Notes under the pieces: generated by a model
Seen by the model: the letters and a program-made list of their open reading frames with translations, nothing else
What the model was told of the DNA's origin: nothing
Databases searched by the model: none
Translations under genes and position numbers: made by a program
Source of the DNA: Rhizobium tropici CIAT 899
GTDB taxonomy: Bacteria; Pseudomonadota; Alphaproteobacteria; Rhizobiales; Rhizobiaceae
Direction of reading: 5' to 3'
Length of the DNA stretch: 64,000 nucleotides
Assembly (NCBI RefSeq): GCF_000330885.1
Contig: NC_020062.1
Coordinates: 1,558,374-1,622,373, forward strand
In this document: in pieces, positions 17,368 through 26,397 of the stretch
Layout of the letters: each line of letters starts with the position of its first letter
Numbering within the stretch: position 1 is the first letter of the stretch

Positions 17368-20300
17368 CTATTCGTCCCGCTTTCCATAACCGCCGCCCGT
17401 AGGGGTGACGACCGTGAAGGCTTCGCCCGCCTCAAGCACGGTGTGCGCCGAGCCGATCAACTCTTCGATCGTGCCATCGTTGCGACGCACGTAATTGCGG
17501 CCGGTCTGTCCTGCCTCGCCGCCCTTGACGCCGAAGGGCGCCACACGCCGATGTCCGGACAGAATCGCGAATTCCAGCTTTTCGCGCGTGCGGATGGTGC
17601 GCTGCGTGCCGCTGCCGGCATTCCACTTGCCACGGCCGCCTGAATTCGGGCGAATGTGGAAATCCTCCAGCACGACCGGGAAGCGCGTCTCGAGGATTTC
17701 GGGATCCGTCAGGCGCGAATTCGTCATATGCGTATGGACGGCATCGGCGCCGTTGAAACCTGGCCCCGCCGGCGCCCCCGAGCAAATCGTCTCGTAGTAC
17801 TGATAGACGTCGTTGCCGAAGGTCAGATTGTTCATCGTGCCTTGGGCTGCGGCAAGCGCCTCGACGGCGCCGAACAGGCAGTTGGTCACGGCCTGGCTGA
17901 CCTCGACATTGCCGGCAACGACGGCGGCCGGATACTCCGGCGTCAGCATCGTGCCTTCGGGGATGATGATGCGGATTGGCCTCAGGCACCCCGCATTCAT
18001 CGGAATATCGGCCTCGACGAGAACACGGAAAACATAGAGTACGGCGGCGCGCGTCACCGGCTGCGGCGCGTTGAAATTATCAGGGCGCTGCGCCGAGGTG
18101 CCGCTGAAATCGACCGTTGCCTCGCGCTTGTCCTTGTCGATCGAAATCTTGACGACGATCTTGCAGCCCTGATCCATCTCATAGCTGAACTCGCCATCCG
18201 ACAGACGGTCGAGGACACGGCGCACGCTTTCCGCCGCATTGTCCTGAACATGCCCCATATAGGCATCGACGACATCTTCGCCGAAGTGCACGATCATCTT
18301 CTTCAGCTCGGCGACGCCCTTTTCGTTGGCGGCGACCTGGGCCTTGAGATCGTTGATGTTCTGCGCGAGTGTCCGCACCGGATAGCGCGCACCTGTCAGC
18401 AGCTTGGTAAGTTCTGCCTCACAGAACCGGCCGCGATCGAGCAGTTTGAAATTGTCGATATAGACGCCCTCCTCCTCGATATGCGTGGCGAGCGGCGACA
18501 TCGATCCCGGCGAGATGCCGCCGATATCGGCATGATGGCCGCGGCTCGCGACCCAGAAACGGATCTTCTCACCCGCATCGTCGAAGACAGGGGTGCAAAC
18601 CGTCAGGTCAGGCAGATGCGTGCCGCCATTATAGGGCGCATTGATCAGGAAGACGTCGCCCGGATGAATGACGGCGTTCTCGCGGATCGCGGTTGCGACG
18701 GATGCGTCCATGGAGCCCAGATGGACCGGCATATGCGGCGCGTTGGCAACCAGATTGCCTTCCGCATCGAAGACGGCACAGGAGAAATCCAGCCGTTCCT
18801 TGATATTGACGGAATAGGCCGTGTTCTGCAGCGTCATGCCCATCTGCTCGGCGATTGACATGAAGAGATTGTTGAATATCTCCAGCATGACGGGATCGGC
18901 CTTGGTGCCGATGGCATTGCGCTCCGGCAGCGCCTTGATGCGCTTGAGAACGATATGATCCCTGGCGGTCAGCTGTGCCTGCCAGCCGTCCTCGATGACG
19001 ATCGTCTGGTTCGGTTCGATGATGATGGCCGGACCGGTCACGGTCTGGCCGGGCTTGATCGCCTGGCGCACCACGACGGCCGCATCGTGGCTTTCGCCAT
19101 TCGAGTAGAAGGCGGTGCGCCTTGCGACCCCAGCTTCGCCTTCGGCTGTAGCGTCGAGCTCGATCGCGATGTCGGCAGCCGCGCCCCCGATCGTTTCGAT
19201 CTCCACGGCTTCCACGACCAGCGGCTTGTCTTCGGCAACGAAGCCGAAGCGGCGCTTGTGCAGGGTCTCGAATTGGCTGCGCAGCCGCGCGGGATCATCG
19301 ATGTCGGGGAAGGTCGTTTCGACGGCCAACAACGTATCGGTGCCGGCATAGCGGATATGCGCGCGCTGGACCGTCTTGATCTCAGTAGTTTCGACGCCCT
19401 GCGCTTCCAGCTCAGGCACGCATTCGCCGCGCAATTCGCTGCCAAGCACCGCAATGGCTGATGGTGCGGCATCATCAAGGGAAACGCCGAGCGCCTTCTG
19501 GCGCGTTGCGCGGATATCGGCAAGCCCCATGCCATAGGCTGATAGAAGGCCGGACATCGGATGCAGAAGGATGCTCTTCATCCCAAGCGCATCGGCAACC
19601 AGGCAGGCATGCTGGCCACCGGCGCCGCCAAAGCAATTCAGCGCATAACGCGTCACGTCATAGCCGCGCTGTACCGAGATCTTCTTGATCGCCTCGACCA
19701 TATTGGCAACCGCGATACGGATGAAGCCGTCGGCGACATCTTCCGGGCTGCGACCATCGCCGATCTCGGCTGCGAGCGCTGCGAACTTGGCACGCACCGT
19801 CTCGACATCAAGCGGCTGATCCTGGTTGGGCCCGAAGATCGAGGGGAAGAATTCCGGCAGAAGCTTGCCGGCCATGACGTTGGCGTCGGTGACGGCCAGC
19901 GGGCCGCCGTTGCGGTAGCAAGCCGGGCCTGGAAAGGCGCCTGCGGAATCCGGACCGACGCGGAAGCGATCGCCATCGAAATGCAGGATCGAGCCACCGC
20001 CGGCCGCAACGGTATGGATGAGCATCATCGGCGCACGCACGCGCACGCCCGCCACTTCCGTCTCGAATGCGCGCTCATATTCACCATCGAAATGCGCCAC
20101 ATCCGTCGAGGTGCCGCCCATGTCGAAGCCGATGACATTAGCAAAGCCCGCCTGCTCGCCGGTCTTCGCAAGACCGACTACGCCGCCGGCCGGGCCGGAG
20201 AGGATTGCATCCTTGCCCTGAAACATATCGGCCGCCGTCAACCCGCCCGACGACATCATGAACATGACGCGCGCGCCGGTGCGCTCGACATCGAGCTCAT

Positions 20301-20994
20301 CGCAGACCTGGCGGATATAGCGACCGAGCACCGGCGACAAATAGGCGTCGATGACAGCCGTATCGCCGCGGCCGACGAGCTTGATCAGCGGTGAGACCTC
20401 ATGGCTTACCGAGACTTGTTCGAAGCCGATCGATCGTGCGATCCGGGCAACGGCGGCCTCATGCGCCGGAAATTTATAGGCATGCATGAAAACAATGGCG
20501 ACGGAGCGATAACCCCTAGCAAGAAGGTCGCCCAGGGCAGCTTCTGCAGCCTTTTCATCCAGAGCCAATTCGACCGTGCCGTCGGCAAGCACCCTCTCCT
20601 CGATCTCGACGACATCATCGTATAGCGCTTCCGGCTTGACGATCTCAGTCGCGAAGATCTTCTTGCGTTCCTGGTAGCCAATGCGCAGCGCGTCCCGGAA
20701 ACCTTTCGTCGTGACAAGCGCAAGGCGCTCGCCCTTGCGCTCGAGCAGCGCATTGGTGGCGACCGTCGTGCCCATGCGGACCTCGCCGATCGCGCCTTCA
20801 GGAACCGGCTCGCCCTTGCCGAGACCGAGATGCAGGCGGATGCCGTGAACGGCCGCATCACGATAGGCCTCGGGATTTTCCGAGAGAACCTTGCGGGCGT
20901 GGAGAGTGCCAGACGGATCGCGCCCGACGACGTCGGTAAAGGTGCCGCCGCGATCGATCCAGAAATCCCAACGACCCGAAATATTCTCCGACAA
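17368..20994 (-). CDS. 5-oxoprolinase / N-methylhydantoinase (HyuA-HyuB fusion)
   Basis: 1208 residues, the full length of the fused oxoprolinase family. The N-terminal HyuA half (about 1-690) starts with [19 protein letters not shown] and has the second nucleotide-binding motif [15 protein letters not shown]. The C-terminal HyuB half (about 700-1205) begins at [17 protein letters not shown] and contains [14 protein letters not shown]. The enzyme hydrolyses 5-oxo-L-proline to glutamate with ATP, or a related hydantoin or lactam. No ATG lies near the family start. I choose the TTG at 20994, which has GGAGG just upstream; another TTG at 21051 would add 19 hydrophobic residues that do not belong to the family. 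It is followed by a MarR gene. Confidence 0.9.
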   Translation of the reverse strand: MSENISGRWDFWIDRGGTFTDVVGRDPSGTLHARKVLSENPEAYRDAAVHGIRLHLGLGKGEPVPEGAIGEVRMGTTVATNALLERKGERLALVTTKGFRDALRIGYQERKKIFATEIVKPEALYDDVVEIEERVLADGTVELALDEKAAEAALGDLLARGYRSVAIVFMHAYKFPAHEAAVARIARSIGFEQVSVSHEVSPLIKLVGRGDTAVIDAYLSPVLGRYIRQVCDELDVERTGARVMFMMSSGGLTAADMFQGKDAILSGPAGGVVGLAKTGEQAGFANVIGFDMGGTSTDVAHFDGEYERAFETEVAGVRVRAPMMLIHTVAAGGGSILHFDGDRFRVGPDSAGAFPGPACYRNGGPLAVTDANVMAGKLLPEFFPSIFGPNQDQPLDVETVRAKFAALAAEIGDGRSPEDVADGFIRIAVANMVEAIKKISVQRGYDVTRYALNCFGGAGGQHACLVADALGMKSILLHPMSGLLSAYGMGLADIRATRQKALGVSLDDAAPSAIAVLGSELRGECVPELEAQGVETTEIKTVQRAHIRYAGTDTLLAVETTFPDIDDPARLRSQFETLHKRRFGFVAEDKPLVVEAVEIETIGGAAADIAIELDATAEGEAGVARRTAFYSNGESHDAAVVVRQAIKPGQTVTGPAIIIEPNQTIVIEDGWQAQLTARDHIVLKRIKALPERNAIGTKADPVMLEIFNNLFMSIAEQMGMTLQNTAYSVNIKERLDFSCAVFDAEGNLVANAPHMPVHLGSMDASVATAIRENAVIHPGDVFLINAPYNGGTHLPDLTVCTPVFDDAGEKIRFWVASRGHHADIGGISPGSMSPLATHIEEEGVYIDNFKLLDRGRFCEAELTKLLTGARYPVRTLAQNINDLKAQVAANEKGVAELKKMIVHFGEDVVDAYMGHVQDNAAESVRRVLDRLSDGEFSYEMDQGCKIVVKISIDKDKREATVDFSGTSAQRPDNFNAPQPVTRAAVLYVFRVLVEADIPMNAGCLRPIRIIIPEGTMLTPEYPAAVVAGNVEVSQAVTNCLFGAVEALAAAQGTMNNLTFGNDVYQYYETICSGAPAGPGFNGADAVHTHMTNSRLTDPEILETRFPVVLEDFHIRPNSGGRGKWNAGSGTQRTIRTREKLEFAILSGHRRVAPFGVKGGEAGQTGRNYVRRNDGTIEELIGSAHTVLEAGEAFTVVTPTGGGYGKRDE

Positions 20995-21131
20995 ACCCGC
21001 CTCCAGCAGAATGATGCCAACAACGATGATAATATATCGATAAATCGTCAACGTTTTGTCGTCAACATGAATCGCCGATACCGGCGGTCGCGGACAGTTT
21101 TTGTCATCGCAACGCTTGCGACGAGCCCGAC

Positions 21132-21524
21132 CTAATCCTCGAAGCGGCTGGTTCCCTCGCGATCTCCGCCGTATCGTCTCGCGAGCGGAAACGGCGGCAG
21201 CCAGGATTCGCGGCGGACGGTCCAGAGTTCGTAGGTGGGCCTTAGTTGATCAGGGGCATCGAGAGACCCGAGGTTCACTTCGATTTCGTCCGCACTTCGC
21301 GAGAAAACGGACGAGCCGCAGTGAGGGCAGAAAAACCGGCCGTCGTAGTCGCGTGTTTCGCCTTCGATCGTCACCGCATTCTCGGGAAAAATCGCGGAAG
21401 CGTGAAAAAGCGCACCGTGATGCTTGCGGCAGTCGAGACAATGACAAATGCCGACCCGATAGGGACGCCCCGACGCGACAATCCGCACCTTGCCGCATAA
21501 GCAGCCGCCGGTAAATCGGTCCAT
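21132..21524 (-). CDS. GFA family protein (glutathione-dependent formaldehyde-activating fold)
   Basis: 130 residues. Zinc-binding cysteines follow the family pattern: GGCLCGKVR near the N-terminus, ICHCLDCRK near residue 30 and [11 protein letters not shown] near residue 70. These enzymes or carriers bind zinc and may react with glutathione adducts; most members have no proven function. The ATG at 21524 has an excellent GAGGAGG site, so a longer upstream reading is rejected. It lies upstream of the oxoprolinase gene on the same strand with a gap of about 137 bases. Confidence 0.85.
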   Translation of the reverse strand: MDRFTGGCLCGKVRIVASGRPYRVGICHCLDCRKHHGALFHASAIFPENAVTIEGETRDYDGRFFCPHCGSSVFSRSADEIEVNLGSLDAPDQLRPTYELWTVRRESWLPPFPLARRYGGDREGTSRFED

Positions 21525-21623
21525 CTTGCACCTCCTCAAAAACAAGCAGGCGGAAAGTTTACGACAAACGGAACAGTCGCCGCAACGGCGGGCCGCTGGT
21601 GGAAGCATTGGGTTTCATTATAA

Positions 21624-21648
21624 GGCAATGCTCCATTGGAGCATTGCC
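21624..21648 (-). terminator. Hairpin after the pcaMNVWX operon
   Basis: A perfect 11-base inverted repeat, GGCAATGCTCC (21624-21634) and GGAGCATTGCC (21638-21648), with a 3-base loop. On the minus strand it begins 13 bases after the stop codon of the last transporter gene and is followed by TTATAA. It is most likely a rho-independent-like terminator, though the U-tract is poor. Confidence 0.65.
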
Positions 21649-21661
21649 GGGACTGGATGCG

Positions 21662-22378
21662 CTAATGCAATCCACCGACGCCGAGCAGACGCTCGACCGC
21701 ACCATGATCCGCAGCTAGCGCCTCGGGCGTCCCCTTCCAGGCAAGCCGACCGCGCTCCAGAATGATAACATCGCTGGCAAAATCGAGCGCGCTCTGGATG
21801 CGCTGCTCGACGAGTAGGATCGTCATGTCGCCCGACTTAGCAAGCTTGGCGAAGGCCGCCATCAGCTCCTCGCAGATGACGGGCGCCAGCCCCTCCAGCG
21901 GCTCATCTAGCAGCAGGACGGAGGGGCGGCCGAGGATGGTGCGGGCCGTCGACAGCATCTGCTGCTCGCCGCCGGAAAGCTGGCTGCCTAAATTTTTGCG
22001 ACGTTCCTTCAGGCGCGGGAACATATCATAGGCTTCCTGCAGGGCGGTCTTCGGCCGGCCCTTGAGCCCAACGGAGAGATTTTCCTCCACCGTCAGCGTC
22101 GGAAAAACGTCGCGCGTCTGCGGCACGTAGCCGAGGCCCTGATGGGCGCGGCGGGCGCTCGGCAGGCTGGCGATGTCGGCCGAACCCAGCCGAATGCGGC
22201 CATCATAGCGCCGAGTCTGCCCGGCGAGCGTGGCAAGCAGCGTGCTCTTGCCCATGCCGTTGCGGCCGAGCACGGCAAGCCGGCCGCCGGCCGGGACGGA
22301 AAAGGAAACCCCTTCCAGCACCCGCGTCGGCCCGTAGCCGGCCGACAGATTTTCCACTTCAAGCGGCGTGGCCGGCAT
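21662..22378 (-). CDS. pcaX: ABC transporter ATPase, LivF type (probable protocatechuate uptake, PcaX)
   Basis: 238 residues, a single ABC domain. Walker A is GRNGMGKSTL near residue 37, the signature is LSGGEQQML and Walker B is VLLLDEPLEGLAP. Its short length and the sequence around QRIQSALDFASD are typical of LivF, the second ATPase of branched-chain-type importers. I start at the ATG at 22378 (MPATPLEVENLSAGYG), which overlaps the end of the preceding ATPase gene by 20 bases. The name follows from operon context: it lies downstream of pca genes with a PcaQ-type box in front of the first gene. This matches the PcaQ-controlled protocatechuate transporter pcaMNVWX known from Sinorhizobium meliloti. 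Confidence 0.82.
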   Translation of the reverse strand: MPATPLEVENLSAGYGPTRVLEGVSFSVPAGGRLAVLGRNGMGKSTLLATLAGQTRRYDGRIRLGSADIASLPSARRAHQGLGYVPQTRDVFPTLTVEENLSVGLKGRPKTALQEAYDMFPRLKERRKNLGSQLSGGEQQMLSTARTILGRPSVLLLDEPLEGLAPVICEELMAAFAKLAKSGDMTILLVEQRIQSALDFASDVIILERGRLAWKGTPEALAADHGAVERLLGVGGLH

Positions 22379-23123
22379 TGGCGTAGCTCCCGAGATAGGC
22401 TTCGCGCACCCGCGCATTCTGCGTCACGTCTTTCGGCGAACCATCGAAGATGATCGTGCCGGCGGCCAGCACCACCACGCGCTTGGCGAAGCGGAAGACG
22501 AGGTCCATGTCATGCTCGATCATCAGCACGGCGAGATCTGCCGGCAGATCGGCCAGTGCCTGCTCGATGCGGCCGGTATCGCTCTGCGGCACGCCGGCGG
22601 CAGGCTCGTCGAGCAGCAGCACTTTCGGCTTCAGGGCCATGGCGACAGCAATTTCCAACAATCGCTGCTGGCCATAGGCGATCTCGCTGACCTTGCGATG
22701 CGCAAGCGCCGCGAGGCCGAGCGTGCCGAGCAGCTCCTCCGTTTCGGCCATGACATCGCGCATGGCGAGGAAATTGCCGAACATGCGACTGGAGCGACCC
22801 GTCCGCTGCAGCACGGCCATGCCGACATGCTCGGCCGGCGTCATGTCCTGAAACAGCCGCGTCACCTGGAAAGACCGCACCAGACCGCGACGGACCCGGC
22901 CGATGGCATCGATCCTGTTGACGTTCTGCCCGCCGATGCGGACCTCGCCGGAATCCACAGGCAGATTGCCTGTGACGAGGTTGACGAAGCTGGTCTTGCC
23001 GGCACCGTTCGGGCCGATCAGGGCGACGCGATCTCCGGGCGCCATCGACAGGCTGACATTGTTGGTCACCGTCAGGCCGCCGAAAGCTTTTTTCAGATTG
23101 CTGACCTCGAAAATCGCGCTCAT
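22359..23123 (-). CDS. pcaW: ABC transporter ATPase, LivG type (probable protocatechuate uptake, PcaW)
   Basis: 254 residues. Walker A is GPNGAGKTSF near residue 38 and Walker B is VLLLDEPAAGV, followed by the H-loop MIEHDMDLVF. The signature region reads EIAYGQQRLLEIA in place of LSGGQQ, as is common in LivG proteins. It has the LivG-specific insert between Walker A and signature (TRLFQDMTPAEHVGMAV). Its ATG overlaps the stop of the permease gene upstream (ATGA). It should form a heterodimer with the LivF-type subunit to drive import through the two permeases. Confidence 0.85.
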   Translation of the reverse strand: MSAIFEVSNLKKAFGGLTVTNNVSLSMAPGDRVALIGPNGAGKTSFVNLVTGNLPVDSGEVRIGGQNVNRIDAIGRVRRGLVRSFQVTRLFQDMTPAEHVGMAVLQRTGRSSRMFGNFLAMRDVMAETEELLGTLGLAALAHRKVSEIAYGQQRLLEIAVAMALKPKVLLLDEPAAGVPQSDTGRIEQALADLPADLAVLMIEHDMDLVFRFAKRVVVLAAGTIIFDGSPKDVTQNARVREAYLGSYANAGHAA

Positions 23124-24124
23124 ACCCGCGCTTCCCTGCGACGGACGACATAGGCGGCGGCGGTGCCGTAGATGCCTTTGGGCGCGAAAAGAACCACGAG
23201 GATGAGAAGCGCGCCGACGATCGTCAGCCAATGGAAGGGATTGGCGGCGGAGACGTAATCCTCGAAGAGCATGAAGATCAGCGTGCCGACAAGAGCGCCG
23301 AACAGAGAACCTGTACCGCCGAGTACAAGCATGACAAGCGCCTCGGCCGATTGCGTGAAGGAGAGACTGTCGAGACCGACGACCTGCGTCGAGATCGCGG
23401 TCAAGGCGCCGCCGATGCCGGCAACGGCGCCGGAAATCATATACATCTTGATGAGAGCCACTTTCGGCGAGGCTCCCATGGCGCGGATGCGCAAGGGATC
23501 CTGGCGGATACCGCGGCAGAGCATGCCGAAGGGAGAACGGACGAGAAAGCGCAAAAGCACAAGCACGATCAGCAGCAGCGCCACGCCATAGAAGTAGGCC
23601 GTATGCCCATAAAGATCGAATTCGAAAACACCGAACAGCGGATCGGCTGAAATGCCCGACAATCCATCGCTGCCGCCTGTCCAGCTCGATGCCTTGTTGG
23701 CGAATTCGTGGAAAAGATAGACCAGCGCGATCGACAGCACGAGTTGCGGCAGCCCGTGCGCCCTCAAGATGACGACGCCGCAGATCAGGCCGGCGATAGC
23801 GCCGCCGACAATGCCGGCAAGCGTCATCAGCAGCGGATCGTTGATACCGTAATGGGCGGATGCGATGCCAGCGGCATAAGCTCCTGCGCCAAATAGCGCC
23901 GCATGACCAAGGGTCGCCACGCCGCAATAGCCAGTGACGAGATCGAGCGATAGCACGAGAAGCGCAATCGCAATCAGGCGGGTCAGGAGAGCGAGGTTGT
24001 CCGGAAACAGCAGGTAGCCGGCGGCAGCCACGACGATGATGATCACTACCGCGACCAGGTCCTGCCCGAATGTACGATGTCTGGTCACGGTCGGCGCGGC
24101 CTCTCTTTCAAGGGTCAAAGCCAT
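23120..24124 (-). CDS. pcaV: ABC transporter permease, LivM type (PcaV)
   Basis: 334 residues, eight or more membrane helices. It has the LivM hallmark LVTGYCGVATLGHAALFGAG near residue 62 and the coupling region CRGIRQDPLRIRAMGASP around residue 215. The N-terminal 25 residues are cytoplasmic. One base separates its ATG from the stop of the LivH-type gene, and its stop overlaps the LivG-type start, so translation is coupled. It forms half of the transmembrane pathway. Confidence 0.85.
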   Translation of the reverse strand: MALTLEREAAPTVTRHRTFGQDLVAVVIIIVVAAAGYLLFPDNLALLTRLIAIALLVLSLDLVTGYCGVATLGHAALFGAGAYAAGIASAHYGINDPLLMTLAGIVGGAIAGLICGVVILRAHGLPQLVLSIALVYLFHEFANKASSWTGGSDGLSGISADPLFGVFEFDLYGHTAYFYGVALLLIVLVLLRFLVRSPFGMLCRGIRQDPLRIRAMGASPKVALIKMYMISGAVAGIGGALTAISTQVVGLDSLSFTQSAEALVMLVLGGTGSLFGALVGTLIFMLFEDYVSAANPFHWLTIVGALLILVVLFAPKGIYGTAAAYVVRRREARV

Positions 24125-24125
24125 G

Positions 24126-24989
24126 TTACTTCATTCTCCCTGCAAAGCCGCGCGGGAAGACGCAGACGATGGCGATGACGGCCAGATAGAAGAAGAATTC
24201 CCCATATTCCGGCATGAGGTAACGGCCAGTCGTGTCGATGCAGCCAAGGATGAGGCAGGCGAGCAGCGCACCCGAGATCGAGCCGGCGCCACCGACGGAA
24301 ACGACGACGAGGAAGGTCACCATGTAGCGCAGAGCATAATAGGGCTCGACCGGCAGAAGCTCCGCACCCACGACGCCCCCGAAGGCGGCCAGCCCGACGG
24401 CAATCGCGAAGCTGACCGCATAGACCACTTCCGTCCTGACGCCGAGAGCGGCCGCCATCGCGGCGTTATCGACGGAAGCTCTGAGCTTCACGCCGAAGGA
24501 GGTCTTCTCGATCGTGTACCAAAGGGCCAGGGCGACGATGAGGCCGCAGACGATCGCGAAGATACGATGCGTGCCGATGGTGCGGAAGCCGAGATCGACG
24601 GAGCCTTGCAGGCTGCCCGGCAGGGGAACGGTCTTCAAGGTCGGGCCGAAGACGTAGTTGGCGATACCGATGATGCAAAAGGTGATGCCGATCGTCATCA
24701 ACACCTGCGTCAACTCCGGCGCGCCATAGATACGGCGGTAAAGCAGCCGCTCGATCGGGATGGAGATGATGACGGTGCCCACCACCGCCAGCAATACCGC
24801 CGCTCCATAGCCAAGCCCCAGATCGCGCGCCGCATAGGAAGCGATATAGCCACCGATCATGGCAAAGGCGCCATGGGCCAGATTGACGACACGCATCAGC
24901 CCCATCGTGACCGAGAGGCCGATGGAGATGACGAACAGCACCATGCCGTAAGCGAGGGCATCGACTGCTATGCTGAGCACGGTTTGCAT
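24126..24989 (-). CDS. pcaN: ABC transporter permease, LivH type (PcaN)
   Basis: 287 residues with about eight hydrophobic segments. LivH-family signature: GLSVTMGLMRVVNLAHGAFAM near residue 25, and the coupling loop SFGVKLRASVDNAAMAAALG near residue 155. A 91-base spacer with a strong hairpin separates it from the binding-protein gene, so its mRNA may be less abundant than that of the binding protein. No strong ribosome binding site is visible in front of the ATG at 24989. Confidence 0.85.
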   Translation of the reverse strand: MQTVLSIAVDALAYGMVLFVISIGLSVTMGLMRVVNLAHGAFAMIGGYIASYAARDLGLGYGAAVLLAVVGTVIISIPIERLLYRRIYGAPELTQVLMTIGITFCIIGIANYVFGPTLKTVPLPGSLQGSVDLGFRTIGTHRIFAIVCGLIVALALWYTIEKTSFGVKLRASVDNAAMAAALGVRTEVVYAVSFAIAVGLAAFGGVVGAELLPVEPYYALRYMVTFLVVVSVGGAGSISGALLACLILGCIDTTGRYLMPEYGEFFFYLAVIAIVCVFPRGFAGRMK

Positions 24990-25029
24990 TGATATCGCTG
25001 ATCCGGTTGTTGTAGCGCGGCTCCTGCCA

Positions 25030-25067
25030 TCAAACGCCTGAACGAAAACTTCCGCTCAGGCGTTTGA
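25030..25067 (-). other. Intercistronic hairpin between binding protein and permease genes
   Basis: Perfect 12-base inverted repeat, TCAAACGCCTGA (25030-25041) and TCAGGCGTTTGA (25056-25067), with a 14-base loop. Outer arms CTCCTG (25021-25026) and CAGGAG (25072-25077) can extend it. It has no U-tract. Such hairpins after binding-protein genes often stabilise the 5' cistron or cause partial termination, which raises binding protein over permease; that role is inferred. Confidence 0.65.
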
Positions 25068-25080
25068 AACTCAGGAGCGC

Positions 25081-26253
25081 TTACTTCGCGACAGCAAGGC
25101 CGGGATCGCCCTGCTTCTCGAAGGCCTGGATTTCCTTGTTGTAGTACTTGCCGTCATCGCCCTTGGCGACTTCGCGCAGATAGATGTTCTGGGTGATATG
25201 CCGGCTTTCCGGATCGATGGTAACAGGCCCGCGCGGGCTGACCCAGGACAGGCTCTTCACGGCATCGACGGCCTTCTGCGCATCCTGCTTGCCGCCGGTC
25301 GCCTCGATCATCTTGTAGATGACATGCATGCCGTCGAAAGCGCCGACGGCCGGGAAGGTCAGTTCGGCAGGATTGCCGATCGCCTTGCCGGCGGCTGCGA
25401 CGAAAGCCTTGTTTTCGGGCGAGTCATGCGACACCGCATAGTGGAAGGTCGTCTGCATGCCGAGCGCCGCATCGCCAAGCGCCGGCAGATCGGATTCCTG
25501 CGTCAGGTCGCCGGGTGCAAATAGCTTGATGCCGGCGGACTTCAGGCCGTTTTCGTTGTATGCCTTGACGAAGCCGAGCGTCGTCGGGCCGGAGGGCAGG
25601 AAGGCGAAGACACCCTGCGCGCCGGAATCCTTGATGCGCTGCATGATCGGGCTGAAATCATTGGTCGAGAGCGGCATGCGGATCGCCTGCACCACTTCGC
25701 CGCCCTGCTTCTCGAAGCCGGCCTTGAAGGCATTTTCGGCATCGGCGCCGGGACCATAATCGCTGACGACGGAGATGACCTTCTTGACGCCGGCATCATA
25801 GGCGACCTTGGCGATCGGCGTCGAAGTCTGCCAGGTGGTGAAGGAGGTGCGGACCACGAACGGGCTCTTGGTGACGATTGCCGAGGTCGCGGCATTGAAG
25901 ATCACCATCGGCACATTGGCCTGCTTCAGGATCGGCGTCACGGCCATCGCGTCCGGCGTGAAGTAGAAGCCGGCGAGATATTGGACATGCTCCTTGACGA
26001 CCAGTTCCTGGGCCAGCGCCTTCGACTGGGCGGGATCGGCCTGCGGCACGTCGCGGTAGATCACCTCGATCTCGTCATTGCCGACCTTCTTGCCGTTGAC
26101 CGCCATATAGGCGTCGATGCCCGCCTTGAAATTCTTGCCCTGCAGCGCGAACGGGCCTGAAAACGGACCTATGACACCGACCTTGATGGTATCGGCATAG
26201 GCAGCGCCGCCAAGAGCAACGGCCGCGATGGCGGCCAAGACAAACCGTTTCAT
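25081..26253 (-). CDS. pcaM: ABC transporter substrate-binding protein, LivK/Peripla_BP_6 type (probable protocatechuate-binding PcaM)
   Basis: 390 residues. A Sec signal peptide, MKRFVLAAIAAVALGGAAYA, precedes a mature protein starting DTIKVGVIGPFSGPFALQG, the usual start of the Peripla_BP_6 family. Periplasmic. GGGAGGAG lies in front of the ATG. The protein would bind the solute and deliver it to the permease pair. Known members bind branched-chain amino acids, amides or aromatic acids. Because the gene follows pcaB on the same strand and a PcaQ-like box lies 112-127 bases upstream, I infer protocatechuate as ligand, as for PcaM of S. meliloti. Confidence 0.83.
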   Translation of the reverse strand: MKRFVLAAIAAVALGGAAYADTIKVGVIGPFSGPFALQGKNFKAGIDAYMAVNGKKVGNDEIEVIYRDVPQADPAQSKALAQELVVKEHVQYLAGFYFTPDAMAVTPILKQANVPMVIFNAATSAIVTKSPFVVRTSFTTWQTSTPIAKVAYDAGVKKVISVVSDYGPGADAENAFKAGFEKQGGEVVQAIRMPLSTNDFSPIMQRIKDSGAQGVFAFLPSGPTTLGFVKAYNENGLKSAGIKLFAPGDLTQESDLPALGDAALGMQTTFHYAVSHDSPENKAFVAAAGKAIGNPAELTFPAVGAFDGMHVIYKMIEATGGKQDAQKAVDAVKSLSWVSPRGPVTIDPESRHITQNIYLREVAKGDDGKYYNKEIQAFEKQGDPGLAVAK

Positions 26254-26364
26254 TTTTCTCCTCCCGGCAGCCGTTTCTTATGCCGCCCTTGATCGTTCAA
26301 ATTTCGATCACCGCCAATTTCTCACGGGAAATGGTGATGTAAAATGAAATAAAACCTTGCTTCC

Positions 26365-26380
26365 ATATCAATCCAGTTAT
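26365..26380. promoter_or_regulatory. Candidate PcaQ-binding box upstream of pcaM
   Basis: The 16-mer ATATCAATCCAGTTAT shares 12 of 16 positions with the box in the pcaQ-pcaD interval (30111-30126) and keeps the half-sites ATA..C and GTTAT. The published S. meliloti PcaQ consensus, as I recall it, is ATAACC-N4-GGTTAA/T. It sits in the 144-base gap between the pcaB stop and the pcaM start, at a sensible distance for a LysR-type activator. Confidence 0.55.
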
Positions 26381-26397
26381 GAATAAGGACAAATATC

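Noticed and set aside
24036..24992. Long open frames on the plus strand opposite the pcaN and pcaV genes, and similar ones opposite other genes (1796-2947, 17656-18858, 6783-8156)
   Set aside because: They mirror conserved minus-strand genes, have charged low-complexity translations rich in Arg, His, Asp and Gln, and no ribosome sites. They arise from GC-rich codon bias.
21662..26253. Branched-chain amino acid (LivKHMGF) transporter
   Set aside because: Family membership fits, but position next to pcaDCHGB and a PcaQ-like box point to protocatechuate uptake. Leucine transport is not excluded by sequence alone.
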